Assembly: GCA_902782785.1 (NCBI GenBank)
Contig: CACZOH010000220.1
Span: 1-7,258 of the forward strand
Source: an uncultured Ruminococcus sp.
GTDB lineage: Bacteria > Bacillota > Clostridia > Oscillospirales > CAG-272
Reading direction: 5' to 3'
Length of the DNA stretch: 7,258 bases
A model generated the notes under the pieces. That model was not told where the DNA came from, ran no database searches, and was given only the letters and a program-made list of their open reading frames with translations. Shown here piece by piece: positions 1 through 6,904 of this stretch (positions are counted from its first letter, which is position 1; each line of letters begins with the position of its first letter). The translations under genes were made by a program, and so were the position numbers.

Positions 1-1
1 A

Positions 2-3000
2 AATCCCCTTTGCTTCGCGTCCGATTATCTGCGTACCGAGGACAACGGCAGCGGCGAGAATATCGTTTGGGTATATACCTCGCCGGAGAAAAATGTAACG
101 CTGTATATGGACGGCGTGGCGATAGCCGAGTACAGATCAAACTACTCCGGCATGGCGAAATTCAATTTCAAAATGAGCGAAGCGCGCGTAGGATATGCGG
201 AAAGGGCGGAATTCGCCGCGGCCGATCCCGCGTGGCGCGTCGCCGGCGGTCACGAGATGTACGCGTTGTCCGAGGACGGAGTGCAGAGCGATACGGCGTA
301 TATCGAATGCGTAAAAGCGTCTGATTTCAAACCGGCGCTGCTCACGTATCTGCAGGTAACGTCATTCACGGATGATGAAAGCGACAGCTTTAACGGCAGA
401 ACCTTGCCGTTGTATGAAAAGAAATCCGGCAGCGCATATTTATACAACCAGTATAATTCCGTCGGAAACAGCGGAAACGTGTTCTCATACAGGTTCACCG
501 CGTGGTTTGAGGACGGAGAATCCGTTGACAGCGTTTATATCATAACAGGCGACGGGTCTGACAGACAGTATCTGACAGAGCTTACCCGCAACAGCGACGG
601 CAGGTCGTTTTCGGGTACCGTATCCGACGAAAGACTGCTGTTCACGGAATGGAGCATAGTCATGTTCTCCGCCGGCAGAGCAAAGCTTTTGCACAATAAC
701 AAGTATGATCCGGATGAACTCGTATACGACCCGCTTGTGAAAGATATAGTCACAACGCAGACACTGTATGAGCGTCTTGTTGATTACGCTGACAGTCTGA
801 CGGAGGAAGAGGCGGCACAGATACAGAAAGAGGAATTCGATACGTGGAAAGAGCTTTTGTATGAGCTGACGGCGGAGTATTATGAAAACGCGGACGACTT
901 CGACTGGGACAGCCTCGACGGCTCGCCGGAATCCATTGCGGCGATATACGAATTCTTCGGATATACGACCGGTACGGCGGCGGACGTCGATTACGAAAGC
1001 TGGGAGGAGGGCGACTACGTATCCGACGTGACGGAAGACGGCAGGACGTTCCTTTACCGCGAGGAGTTTACCACGGTATTGAACAGATACCGCTATACGG
1101 AAATAACCGTCCTGCTTCCCACGGAGGACGATCCGGACGGCTTCTCGCAGACGCACACGGTCGATCTCGGACAGGTGCCGGATACGCAGAGAATAACGCT
1201 TGCGCCCGGTGATGCCGCGGACAAACCGACCGCAAGACCGAAAAACTTTGCGTCGGGCATAAACATATCCGGCGCGGCAAATCAGATATCAAGAGCTCAT
1301 CAGAAGGTGACCGGCAAGGGACAGAACGTTAACTACTCCAATCTGGCACTGCTGAAAAAACTTTCTACTAACCAATACGGCACGGGAAGCAACAATGCAA
1401 GTAACATAAATCAGCTCAGCCTTATGAACGGACTTGACCAGATAACGCTTCAGGATTTCGGCGACAATCATTCCGACGCAGGCGATAATCTTGTCAACGC
1501 GTATAACGGTCTGACCGAAGCAATGAATCAGGGCGGATACAAGAGCATCGAATCCGCAATAAACGGCGTTCTGAACGCGCTGGAAAACAGCAGCGAAAAA
1601 GAAGGCAAAAAAATAGACGCGTCCGGTTTGCTGAAGACGTTCGCGGACAGTCAGAACGGCGACTGGGATGCAAGAGCAGACTATGTTTTCGGAGAATACG
1701 GCGGCAGCCACATAGGTGAAACATACGGTTTCAACAGCGAAACGTATGAAAACTATTTAAAAGCAAAGGCGCTGCTTGAAGCTCTCGGCGAGCTGCAGGA
1801 TGGTCTGCGTGGCTTCAACAAGAACTTCAATCTCTTTAATACAAAGGATATAAATAAACTCATAAACAGCAACGGAGGCGGCGCAAATTCAAGACCGATA
1901 CACGACCCGCAGGGTACCGTCTACGAGGCGGTCCTCTCAAATCCCGTCGAGGGCGCGACGGCGACGCTCTGGGAGCGCGGTGAGGACGGAAACGAGACGG
2001 TATGGAACGCGGATGAGTACGGACAGATCAACCCGCAAGTGACAAACGGCTCCGGCGTTTATCAGTGGTTCGTTCCCGAGGGCGAGTGGCAGGTAAGAGT
2101 AACTGCGCCGGAAGGATATTCCGACAACACGAGCGCTTCTCATCCCGCCGCAAACAAGGACGACGGCTCAACGCCCGGCTGGCTGCCGGTAATGCCCGTA
2201 CAGATGGGTATAAACATACCGCTTGTAAGGGATACAGACCCCGTCGTGCAGAGCGTTATGATCTACGATACGCACGCGGAAATCATATTCAATATCTATA
2301 TGGATACGTCAACGCTGACGGATAAGACAGTCACGCTGACGGACGGCGAAAACGTCATAGAATGCATGATAGTGTTCCCCGACGAGGACGTTGATCCGAT
2401 GGACGAGGATAAATACTACGCAAGGACCATGTGTCTGTCCGTTGCCGATAAGCTTGATCCGGATAAGGAATACCGCGTGATAATAGACGGTACTGCGACA
2501 GCGTACAACGGCAGAACGCTCGGCGCGTACGATTCCGGCGAGATCGGGACCGCAGCCGCAAGCGTAACGTGGAATTACAACGTACTCAAACAAACGGATA
2601 ACGGATACAAGACGGAAAAACACGTATATAAAACGGAATATTACAATACGTTCGCAGAGGCGATCGACGCCGCCTGCGTGAAACAGGAGTTCGAGGATCT
2701 GGTAATGCTTGCTCCCGGCGATACGTTCATATACGCACCGCCCGTAATAACGCTTCTGAAAAACGCTGCCATAGCGGAGGGCGAAACCGTGACAGCGAAC
2801 AGTAAGAACGGATCTCTGACGCTCGACCTGAACGGTTTTACGCTTGACGTAAAGGGAACGTTCAAGGGAGACTGCGAAGGTTATGAATACGACCCCGCGA
2901 CGGATACGTATGATCCCGTTCTCACCCCGGTTTCGGTTTCCGTTGAAAGCACTTTCCCCGGCGTATTCAGAAGCAGCGGTACGCTCGGCGTTGATCTTTG

Positions 3001-3676
3001 CCCCTGGACCGGCGATACGTATTATATCACAGGCGGTACGATAACGGGGGCGTTTGCGGCGGACGGAGGAAACATCAACATAAGCGGCGGTATCTTCACG
3101 GGATGGGTGTTATTCAATAACGGCAACTTCGACGAAGCTCTGACGGTCAATATTTCGGGCGGCGCGGAATTCAGATCATCGTTTGACGTCGCCGTATACA
3201 CGGACGGCGATCCGAAGCCGCTTTGCGTCACTGTCGGCGGCGGCGTAAAGGCGGCGGATCTGTCGTTTATCATACTGGGAGACGGAGAAGCGACGGAACC
3301 GTGCCTGATAATAAACGGCGGTTATTTCAAGGACGACCCGAGAACGCTGACGGACCGCGAGGGCTTCGTACAGATAACGTATGAGCCCGAGGAATACGCG
3401 GAGCAGGAAAACTGGGATGCGGACAGTACGGTCTATCGGTGGAGAGTTATGAAAGATTTCGTCCCGGGCGACGTAAACGGGGACGGGTCCGTGAACAACA
3501 AGGACGTCGTCGCGCTGTTCAAGTACGTATCGGGCGGTGAAGTCGCGGTAAACGGTATCGCGCTCGATATCAACGGCGACGGATCCGTAAATAATAAAGA
3601 CGTCGTGGCTCTGTTCAAATACGTCTCCGGAGGCGATATCGAATTATCCGATAAGCCTTACGTTCCGGACGCTTGA
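2..3676 (+). CDS. Large secreted modular protein with beta-helix region and C-terminal type I dockerin (5' partial)
   Basis: The frame is open from base 2, so the true start lies upstream; the ATG at 107 is internal and has no ribosome binding site. It ends at TGA 3674-3676, giving 1224 visible residues. Modules, numbered from the window edge: about 1-110, beta-rich sequence with a VTLYMDGV segment; about 115-227, Ig-like; about 248-302, acidic helical; about 416-627, Asn/Ser/Gly-rich helical, unrecognised; about 635-740, carboxypeptidase-regulatory/SpaA-like (GTVYEAVLSNPVEGATATLW, then GVYQWFVPEGEWQVRV); about 745-840, SbsA/Big_5-like Ig; about 875-1148, right-handed beta-helix-like, opening with FAEAIDAA and LTLDLNGFTLDV and followed by GGTI/SGGIF turns; about 1155-1211, dockerin with two DxNGDGSVNNKD Ca2+ loops. 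Family knowledge: dockerins bind cohesins on scaffoldins or cell-surface anchors. Inference: an extracellular adhesin or glycan-associated component. No catalytic domain is visible, but one could lie upstream of the window. Coding status is near certain; function is uncertain. Confidence 0.95.
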   Translation, partial: NPLCFASDYLRTEDNGSGENIVWVYTSPEKNVTLYMDGVAIAEYRSNYSGMAKFNFKMSEARVGYAERAEFAAADPAWRVAGGHEMYALSEDGVQSDTAYIECVKASDFKPALLTYLQVTSFTDDESDSFNGRTLPLYEKKSGSAYLYNQYNSVGNSGNVFSYRFTAWFEDGESVDSVYIITGDGSDRQYLTELTRNSDGRSFSGTVSDERLLFTEWSIVMFSAGRAKLLHNNKYDPDELVYDPLVKDIVTTQTLYERLVDYADSLTEEEAAQIQKEEFDTWKELLYELTAEYYENADDFDWDSLDGSPESIAAIYEFFGYTTGTAADVDYESWEEGDYVSDVTEDGRTFLYREEFTTVLNRYRYTEITVLLPTEDDPDGFSQTHTVDLGQVPDTQRITLAPGDAADKPTARPKNFASGINISGAANQISRAHQKVTGKGQNVNYSNLALLKKLSTNQYGTGSNNASNINQLSLMNGLDQITLQDFGDNHSDAGDNLVNAYNGLTEAMNQGGYKSIESAINGVLNALENSSEKEGKKIDASGLLKTFADSQNGDWDARADYVFGEYGGSHIGETYGFNSETYENYLKAKALLEALGELQDGLRGFNKNFNLFNTKDINKLINSNGGGANSRPIHDPQGTVYEAVLSNPVEGATATLWERGEDGNETVWNADEYGQINPQVTNGSGVYQWFVPEGEWQVRVTAPEGYSDNTSASHPAANKDDGSTPGWLPVMPVQMGINIPLVRDTDPVVQSVMIYDTHAEIIFNIYMDTSTLTDKTVTLTDGENVIECMIVFPDEDVDPMDEDKYYARTMCLSVADKLDPDKEYRVIIDGTATAYNGRTLGAYDSGEIGTAAASVTWNYNVLKQTDNGYKTEKHVYKTEYYNTFAEAIDAACVKQEFEDLVMLAPGDTFIYAPPVITLLKNAAIAEGETVTANSKNGSLTLDLNGFTLDVKGTFKGDCEGYEYDPATDTYDPVLTPVSVSVESTFPGVFRSSGTLGVDLCPWTGDTYYITGGTITGAFAADGGNINISGGIFTGWVLFNNGNFDEALTVNISGGAEFRSSFDVAVYTDGDPKPLCVTVGGGVKAADLSFIILGDGEATEPCLIINGGYFKDDPRTLTDREGFVQITYEPEEYAEQENWDADSTVYRWRVMKDFVPGDVNGDGSVNNKDVVALFKYVSGGEVAVNGIALDINGDGSVNNKDVVALFKYVSGGDIELSDKPYVPDA
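3467..3634 (+). other. Type I dockerin domain of the + strand protein
   Basis: There are two F-hand half-repeats, GDVNGDGSVNNKDVVALFKY and DINGDGSVNNKDVVALFKYV. Each has Ca2+ ligands at loop positions 1, 3, 5, 9 and 12 (D, N, D, N, D). The positions that usually govern cohesin recognition are Asn10-Lys11 and Phe17-Lys18 in both halves. The 21-residue core from NGDGSV to VSGG is identical in both halves, yet 13 of its 21 codons differ, all synonymously. The repeat is therefore old at DNA level and held by purifying selection. Symmetric halves are typical of dual-mode cohesin binding; that last point is family knowledge, not tested here. Confidence 0.95.
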
Positions 3677-3848
3677 CGAGCATGCCCGGAAGATCTTAAA
3701 TATATTGATACAAATCAAGCAGGCGGCTGACCGTTAACCGGTCAGCCGCCTTTCGCGTTGCTGTGTGAACCGTTATTCCTTGCGTTTTTCCGTTTTATCA
3801 CGTACTGCTGACGTGCTTGAACAACGCGACGACGTCCTTGTTGTTCAC
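3491..3848. repeat. 24-bp perfect inverted repeat linking dockerin codons of the two convergent genes
   Basis: Bases 3491-3514, in the first dockerin half of the + gene, are the exact reverse complement of 3825-3848, in the second dockerin half of the - gene. Both encode VNNKDVVA. The identity includes every synonymous position over eight codons and stops at mismatches on both sides. Confidence 0.9.
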
Positions 3849-3929
3849 CGATCCGTCGCCGTTGAAGTCATACACCCTGTTATATTCCGCGCCGGAATTT
3901 GAAACGTATTTGAACAGAGCCACGACGTC
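3599..3929. repeat. 26-bp perfect inverted repeat linking dockerin codons of the two convergent genes
   Basis: Bases 3599-3624, in the second dockerin half of the + gene, are the exact reverse complement of 3904-3929, in the first dockerin half of the - gene. Both encode DVVALFKY plus part of the next Val codon. Together with the 24-bp pair, this crosses the order: + first matches - second, and + second matches - first. Confidence 0.9.
3721..3753 (+). terminator. Convergent intergenic hairpin terminator
   Basis: AGGCGGCTGACCG (3721-3733) pairs perfectly with CGGTCAGCCGCCT (3739-3751) around a 5-base loop, TTAAC, forming a 13-bp GC-rich stem. It starts 44 bases after the + strand stop codon. 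In the + direction the stem runs into only a short T run (TTT at 3751-3753). In the - direction it is followed by moderately T-rich sequence (GCTTGATTTG). It lies between two convergent stop codons and is the only strong stem there, so it probably serves both genes. The weak T tract makes efficiency uncertain. Confidence 0.75.
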
Positions 3930-6404
3930 CTTGTTGTTTATAACTCCGTCGCCGTTGCAGTCGCCTGCGGGAGTTTCGTCCTCCTCTGTTTCACGTATGA
4001 ACACGAACGTGTCGCTTGCCGACGCGCCGCCTGCCTTTGCAACAACCGTGTAAGTTCCGGCGGGCGTCTCCTCATCCTCATAGAAGCCTATGCTCAAACC
4101 GGCCATACCGTCGTCATTTGTTATATACCAGTAGCTGTACAAAAATCTTTCGCCGTACCACGTTTCAAACGTTACGTATACTCCGGGGGCGGGATCGCCG
4201 TTTTCGTCAAGCACGGTGCAGGTATAAGTCACGAGGTCCTCTGCGATCGAATAATCGTCTATGAAATCGGGCGAGACTTCGCATATGACCGTGTATTTCT
4301 CTTCCGTCACGTCTTTTTCGACAAATTCAAACGCCGCGAAGACGTTCGAGGTGAGGTATTCATTCGTATATGCTTCAAGGACGTATTCGCCGAGCTCGCT
4401 GCCGTAGAATATATTCCCGTCCGTATGCGGAAGAGCCGGTCTGAATCTGAACACGGCGACGCCGTTTTCGTCCGTATATACGGCGAGCTCAATGCCTATA
4501 AGATCGCTGTAGAAGAAGACCTCGACACCCGGTATCGGATTTCCGTCAACGTCTGCCAGCGTATATGTCGCGGTTATAAGCTCGCCTTCCCCCGCCTCTG
4601 TCCTGTCGAGCGCAAGGACGGCTGTGCAGTCGGCTTCCGCGCCGCAGCGCGTGCAGACGCCGTCAACGATATTGTGACCGAGCGGCGGTATCCGGCGCCA
4701 TTCAAGGATCTCGACCCATCCTTCGCAGTCGTCGCAGGAAAGATAACGTTCGTAATCACCGTAATGTTCGCATCCCGGATCGTTTTCTTCAATATGCTCG
4801 CTGAAATGGCCTCCCGGATGTACGGTTTCCGTGCGTTCAAGAAAGCCGCCGCATACGAGACAGTTCTTATATGAATAGTGACATTTGAGTTCTCCTTTGC
4901 CGAACTCCTTCGTCGTCCATTCTTCGGGTTCGACGTGCGGCTCAAGCTCAGATTCGGCACCGCATACGTCACATACCCTGCAATGGCCGTCCCAGCGTTC
5001 AACGTAGTCGCCCCATACGTGCCCGCCGCAGTCGATCTGCACGCCGGAATAGTCGAAATACGCGGTGCCGGAGTATTCGCCGTCGTGCCATATCGATATA
5101 CGGACCCCCAGCTTGCCGGCGTATTCCTCTTCCAGATAAAGTCTGAACTCGCCTTCACCGGTATAGTTGTTTATCGCGTCGCCTCCGTTATAGCTTATGA
5201 CGCTGCCGTTTTCGTCAGTCAGTTCAACTTCAAACCACAAGCCGCCGTATTCGTACAGCCATTCGAGCCCGTCCGTCTTACCCTCTTCGTTTGTGAGCGT
5301 TACGGTGTACGCGACTTTATTGTAATAATTATAGCTGTCTTTGTCGAGCGTTACGTTTATGACGGGGTCTTTTCTTACTATTTCAAACCCGTATTCCGCT
5401 TTTATATCGGGACAGTCGCTGCATACCGCGGTGATCTTATAGCTGCCTTCGCTCAGGTTCTCGCCGGCGTAATACTGCAAAGCGAGTTTTCCTTTGCCGT
5501 CCGTCATTTCAGTGTACTCACGCAGGACCTCGCCGCCGCACGTCAGCGTCACGTTTACGTATTCGCGCTGAACGGGCAGGCCTTCCTCGCTAGTAAGCGT
5601 CGCGCCGAAATCGAGCCACTGTGTATGTCTTTCAAGCTCGTAAACCTCGAGCGCGTAAGGCTGGGCGCCGTTATACTCCGTAAAATCAAACGGTTCAGCC
5701 GACTGTACTATCGTAAATCCGCCGTTTCCGTCCGGAACGTAGACGTCGAATCCGACCGTATAACGCCCCGACGGCGCATCGTTTGTCAGAACGTTCAGGC
5801 TCGCGCCGGCGAGGTACTGATATAACACTCCGTTATGTTCAAAAACTATGTTTCCGTCCGCGTCGTATAAGTATTCGGCGTACTGTAAGAAACAATATTT
5901 CTCCCAGTCCGCGTCCGTCAGATCGTACACGAAATCCATACGGATACTGTCGCCGCAATCGTATGCGTCACTGTCAAGCTCTATGTCAAACTCAACGTCA
6001 GAAGACGTCTCCGGCTTTTCGGCGCCGCATACCGTGCAAACGCCGTTTTCATAGTGGTGGTTTACGCCGTATACCTCTACGCTTTTTCCCGTGCCGCAGT
6101 TATCACACACAAGAAAGACGCTGCCGGCGTCAAGACAGTCGTGCGGAACCGTCATCGAACCGTATCTCCATATATGATCGCAGTCGGGCTCCGCTTCGCC
6201 GCAGCGCGTGCAGACGCCGCCGACGAAATCGTGCGGCGTCTCATCGGACAGCATTTCGCCGCAATCGGCGCACACAAGAGCGCAGCCGTCCGTGATCTTT
6301 TGCCACTCTGTATTTTCATGCTCACATTCAACCGCCGAAGAGACAGCTGAAAACGCGCCGAAAAGCAGCACGGCCGAAAGAAACAGACTAATGATTTTTT
6401 TCAT
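3798..6404 (-). CDS. Secreted CxxC-rich, multi-Ig-like protein with C-terminal type I dockerin
   Basis: Complete 868-residue protein. The ATG at 6404 is chosen because it has an RBS (GGAGAGG, 5-base spacing) and begins a classic signal peptide: MKKIISLFLSAVLLFGAFSA, with likely cleavage after AVSSA near residue 24. The frame stays open upstream to an ATG at 6545, but that extension runs through a promoter and hairpin repeats. Order: Cys/His-rich block 27-128 with CADC, CTRC, CDNC and CTVC knuckles; beta-sandwich-like modules at about 133-243, 248-345 and 348-456; second Cys/His-rich block 459-593 with CRVC, CLVC, CDDC and CTRC; two Big_1/invasin-like Ig modules at about 594-696 and 703-804; dockerin 815-867. 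Each Big_1-like module carries a D-x-NG-x-P-x-PGV turn and a later T-(D/N)-(E/D)-(N/D)-G turn. Inference: a non-catalytic extracellular protein attached to a cohesin scaffold. Whether the cysteine knuckles bind metal or form disulfides cannot be read from sequence. No enzyme motif was found. Confidence 0.96.
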   Translation of the reverse strand: MKKIISLFLSAVLLFGAFSAVSSAVECEHENTEWQKITDGCALVCADCGEMLSDETPHDFVGGVCTRCGEAEPDCDHIWRYGSMTVPHDCLDAGSVFLVCDNCGTGKSVEVYGVNHHYENGVCTVCGAEKPETSSDVEFDIELDSDAYDCGDSIRMDFVYDLTDADWEKYCFLQYAEYLYDADGNIVFEHNGVLYQYLAGASLNVLTNDAPSGRYTVGFDVYVPDGNGGFTIVQSAEPFDFTEYNGAQPYALEVYELERHTQWLDFGATLTSEEGLPVQREYVNVTLTCGGEVLREYTEMTDGKGKLALQYYAGENLSEGSYKITAVCSDCPDIKAEYGFEIVRKDPVINVTLDKDSYNYYNKVAYTVTLTNEEGKTDGLEWLYEYGGLWFEVELTDENGSVISYNGGDAINNYTGEGEFRLYLEEEYAGKLGVRISIWHDGEYSGTAYFDYSGVQIDCGGHVWGDYVERWDGHCRVCDVCGAESELEPHVEPEEWTTKEFGKGELKCHYSYKNCLVCGGFLERTETVHPGGHFSEHIEENDPGCEHYGDYERYLSCDDCEGWVEILEWRRIPPLGHNIVDGVCTRCGAEADCTAVLALDRTEAGEGELITATYTLADVDGNPIPGVEVFFYSDLIGIELAVYTDENGVAVFRFRPALPHTDGNIFYGSELGEYVLEAYTNEYLTSNVFAAFEFVEKDVTEEKYTVICEVSPDFIDDYSIAEDLVTYTCTVLDENGDPAPGVYVTFETWYGERFLYSYWYITNDDGMAGLSIGFYEDEETPAGTYTVVAKAGGASASDTFVFIRETEEDETPAGDCNGDGVINNKDVVALFKYVSNSGAEYNRVYDFNGDGSVNNKDVVALFKHVSST
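3804..3962 (-). other. Type I dockerin domain of the - strand protein
   Basis: Residues 815-867 hold two F-hand half-repeats, GDCNGDGVINNKDVVALFKY and YDFNGDGSVNNKDVVALFKH, separated by an eight-to-ten-residue linker. Ca2+ ligands D, N, D, N, D are present in both. Asn10-Lys11 and Phe17-Lys18 match the + strand protein exactly. The visible differences are Val-Ile for Ser-Val in the first loop and His for Tyr at position 19 of the second. The protein ends four residues after the second half-repeat. The shared recognition residues imply the same cohesin partner as the neighbouring gene (inference). Confidence 0.95.
4641..6219 (-). repeat. 22-bp direct repeat encoding the CTRCG knuckle
   Basis: Bases 4641-4662 and 6198-6219 are identical and encode the GVCTRCG knuckle of the second and first Cys-rich blocks of the same protein. 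Similarity continues on the flank (CAGTCGG followed by Ala/Glu codons). A weaker third copy near 6027-6045 encodes GVCTVCG. This points to internal duplication of a Cys-knuckle module. Confidence 0.75.
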
Positions 6405-6409
6405 AAAAA

Positions 6410-6416
6410 CCTCTCC
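6410..6416 (-). promoter_or_regulatory. Ribosome binding site fixing the start of the - strand CxxC/dockerin gene
   Basis: On the - strand the sequence reads GGAGAGG, then TTTTT, then ATG at 6404. The 5-base spacing and near-consensus Shine-Dalgarno sequence decide the start in favour of the MKKII signal peptide over the in-frame ATG at 6545. Confidence 0.9.
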
Positions 6417-6426
6417 GAGATTCATA

Positions 6427-6455
6427 ATATTATTTTGTTTCATATTTACCATCAA
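6427..6455 (-). promoter_or_regulatory. Probable sigma70-type promoter of the CxxC/dockerin gene
   Basis: Reading the - strand, TTGATG (6455-6450) serves as -35 and TAATAT (6432-6427) as -10, with a 17-base AT-rich spacer. The expected transcription start is near 6420, giving a short leader of about 16 bases that still contains the RBS. Both boxes are close to consensus. No operator is evident. The upstream side abuts the hairpin array. Confidence 0.65.
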
Positions 6456-6470
6456 TAATGACGTTAAGAA

Positions 6471-6616
6471 GCGCGAATTATGAGTTCGGCTAACACCGAA
6501 CATTATGATATGATCGTCCGCCGCACCCAATGTTGCCGAAGGCAACTCATAATTGCGCGAAGTGCATCATAATTCATCATTCGCCGTCAGGCGATCATAA
6601 TTGCCGCTTCGCGGTA
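6471..6616. repeat. Cluster of five small hairpins separated by TCATAAT words
   Basis: Five stems lie in tandem: GTTCGG/CCGAAC (6484-6501), GTTGCC-GAA-GGCAAC (6532-6546), TGCGC-GAA-GTGCA (6554-6566, one G-U pair), TCGCC-GTCA-GGCGA (6581-6594) and TGCCGC-TTC-GCGGTA (6602-6616, one G-U pair). TCATAAT occurs at 6547, 6567 and 6595. Its reverse complement ATTATGA flanks the first hairpin at 6477 and 6502, and a further TCATAAT lies at 6422. AATTATGAG (6476-6484) and CTCATAATT (6546-6554) form a larger inverted repeat. This layout resembles dispersed REP/MITE-like intergenic elements. Copy number in the genome cannot be seen here. Confidence 0.7.
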
Positions 6617-6835
6617 GCATCGTTCACTCCAAATTATCCTGTTTTGATTCAAACTCTTTTATCCTCGACGGTCGTCCCGGCGAGCTCTATTTAGATTCGA
6701 AACAGAGGCTTTATCTATCTCGATTCCGTCTTGATTCCGAGTCGATTTAGAGTCTTCTATCAAATTCTAATTCAGAGTTTTTCTCTCCGGATTCGGAGTA
6801 AAACAGGTCTTTTTTAGAGTGATTTCCGCCGTTTT

Positions 6836-6860
6836 CTCTATAAAATCGATTTTATCAGAG
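6836..6860. promoter_or_regulatory. Long AT-rich palindrome, possible operator or hairpin
   Basis: ATAAAATC/GATTTTAT (6840-6855) is a perfect 16-base palindrome. It is extended by CTCT (6836-6839) and AGAG (6857-6860) with a single bulged C at 6856. Without a central loop it suits a dimeric DNA-binding protein better than an RNA hairpin. It lies over 400 bases from the nearest called start, so a regulatory role is speculative. Confidence 0.3.
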
Positions 6861-6875
6861 TCTTTCGAGTATAGA

Positions 6876-6904
6876 AAAAAAGGCCCCGAAACAAGGTCTT
6901 TTTT
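6876..6904 (+). terminator. Terminator-like hairpin with A and T tracts
   Basis: AAAAAAGGCC (6876-6885) pairs with GGTCTTTTTT (6895-6904) around a 9-base loop, with one G-T wobble on the + strand. On the - strand the same position becomes an A-C mismatch, but the stem is still followed by a T run (CCTTTTTTT). It has the look of a bidirectional intrinsic terminator. It could stop transcription of a - strand gene ending at 7179, upstream of the CxxC/dockerin promoter. No + strand gene that needs it is visible. Confidence 0.45.

Noticed and set aside
107..109. ATG at 107 as the start of the + strand gene
   Set aside because: The same frame is open to the window edge with protein-like sequence, and no Shine-Dalgarno sequence precedes this ATG.
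485..1156. - strand frame of 223 codons
   Set aside because: It is antisense to the large + strand gene and is Arg/Val-rich in the manner of a shadow frame.
40..3660. CxxC and dockerin genes considered as part of a defence or toxin system
   Set aside because: No nuclease, ATPase, polymerase or toxin motif is visible, and all modules are typical of extracellular structural proteins.
4878..5825. Long + strand frame of 315 codons
   Set aside because: It lies entirely antisense to the CxxC/dockerin gene, has no RBS, and is the mirror of that gene's codon bias.
6405..6545. In-frame 47-codon N-terminal extension of the - strand gene, starting at ATG 6545
   Set aside because: It reads through the RBS, the promoter boxes and the hairpin array, has no signal-peptide logic, and is superseded by the RBS-supported MKKII start at 6404.
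6471..6616. Hairpin array considered as a CRISPR array
   Set aside because: The repeats are 7-base words and the hairpins differ in sequence. There are no uniform repeats of 23-40 bases with equal-length spacers.
6785..6798. CTCCG-GATT-CGGAG stem considered as a terminator
   Set aside because: The stem is only 5 bp, and the nearest T run begins over ten bases downstream.
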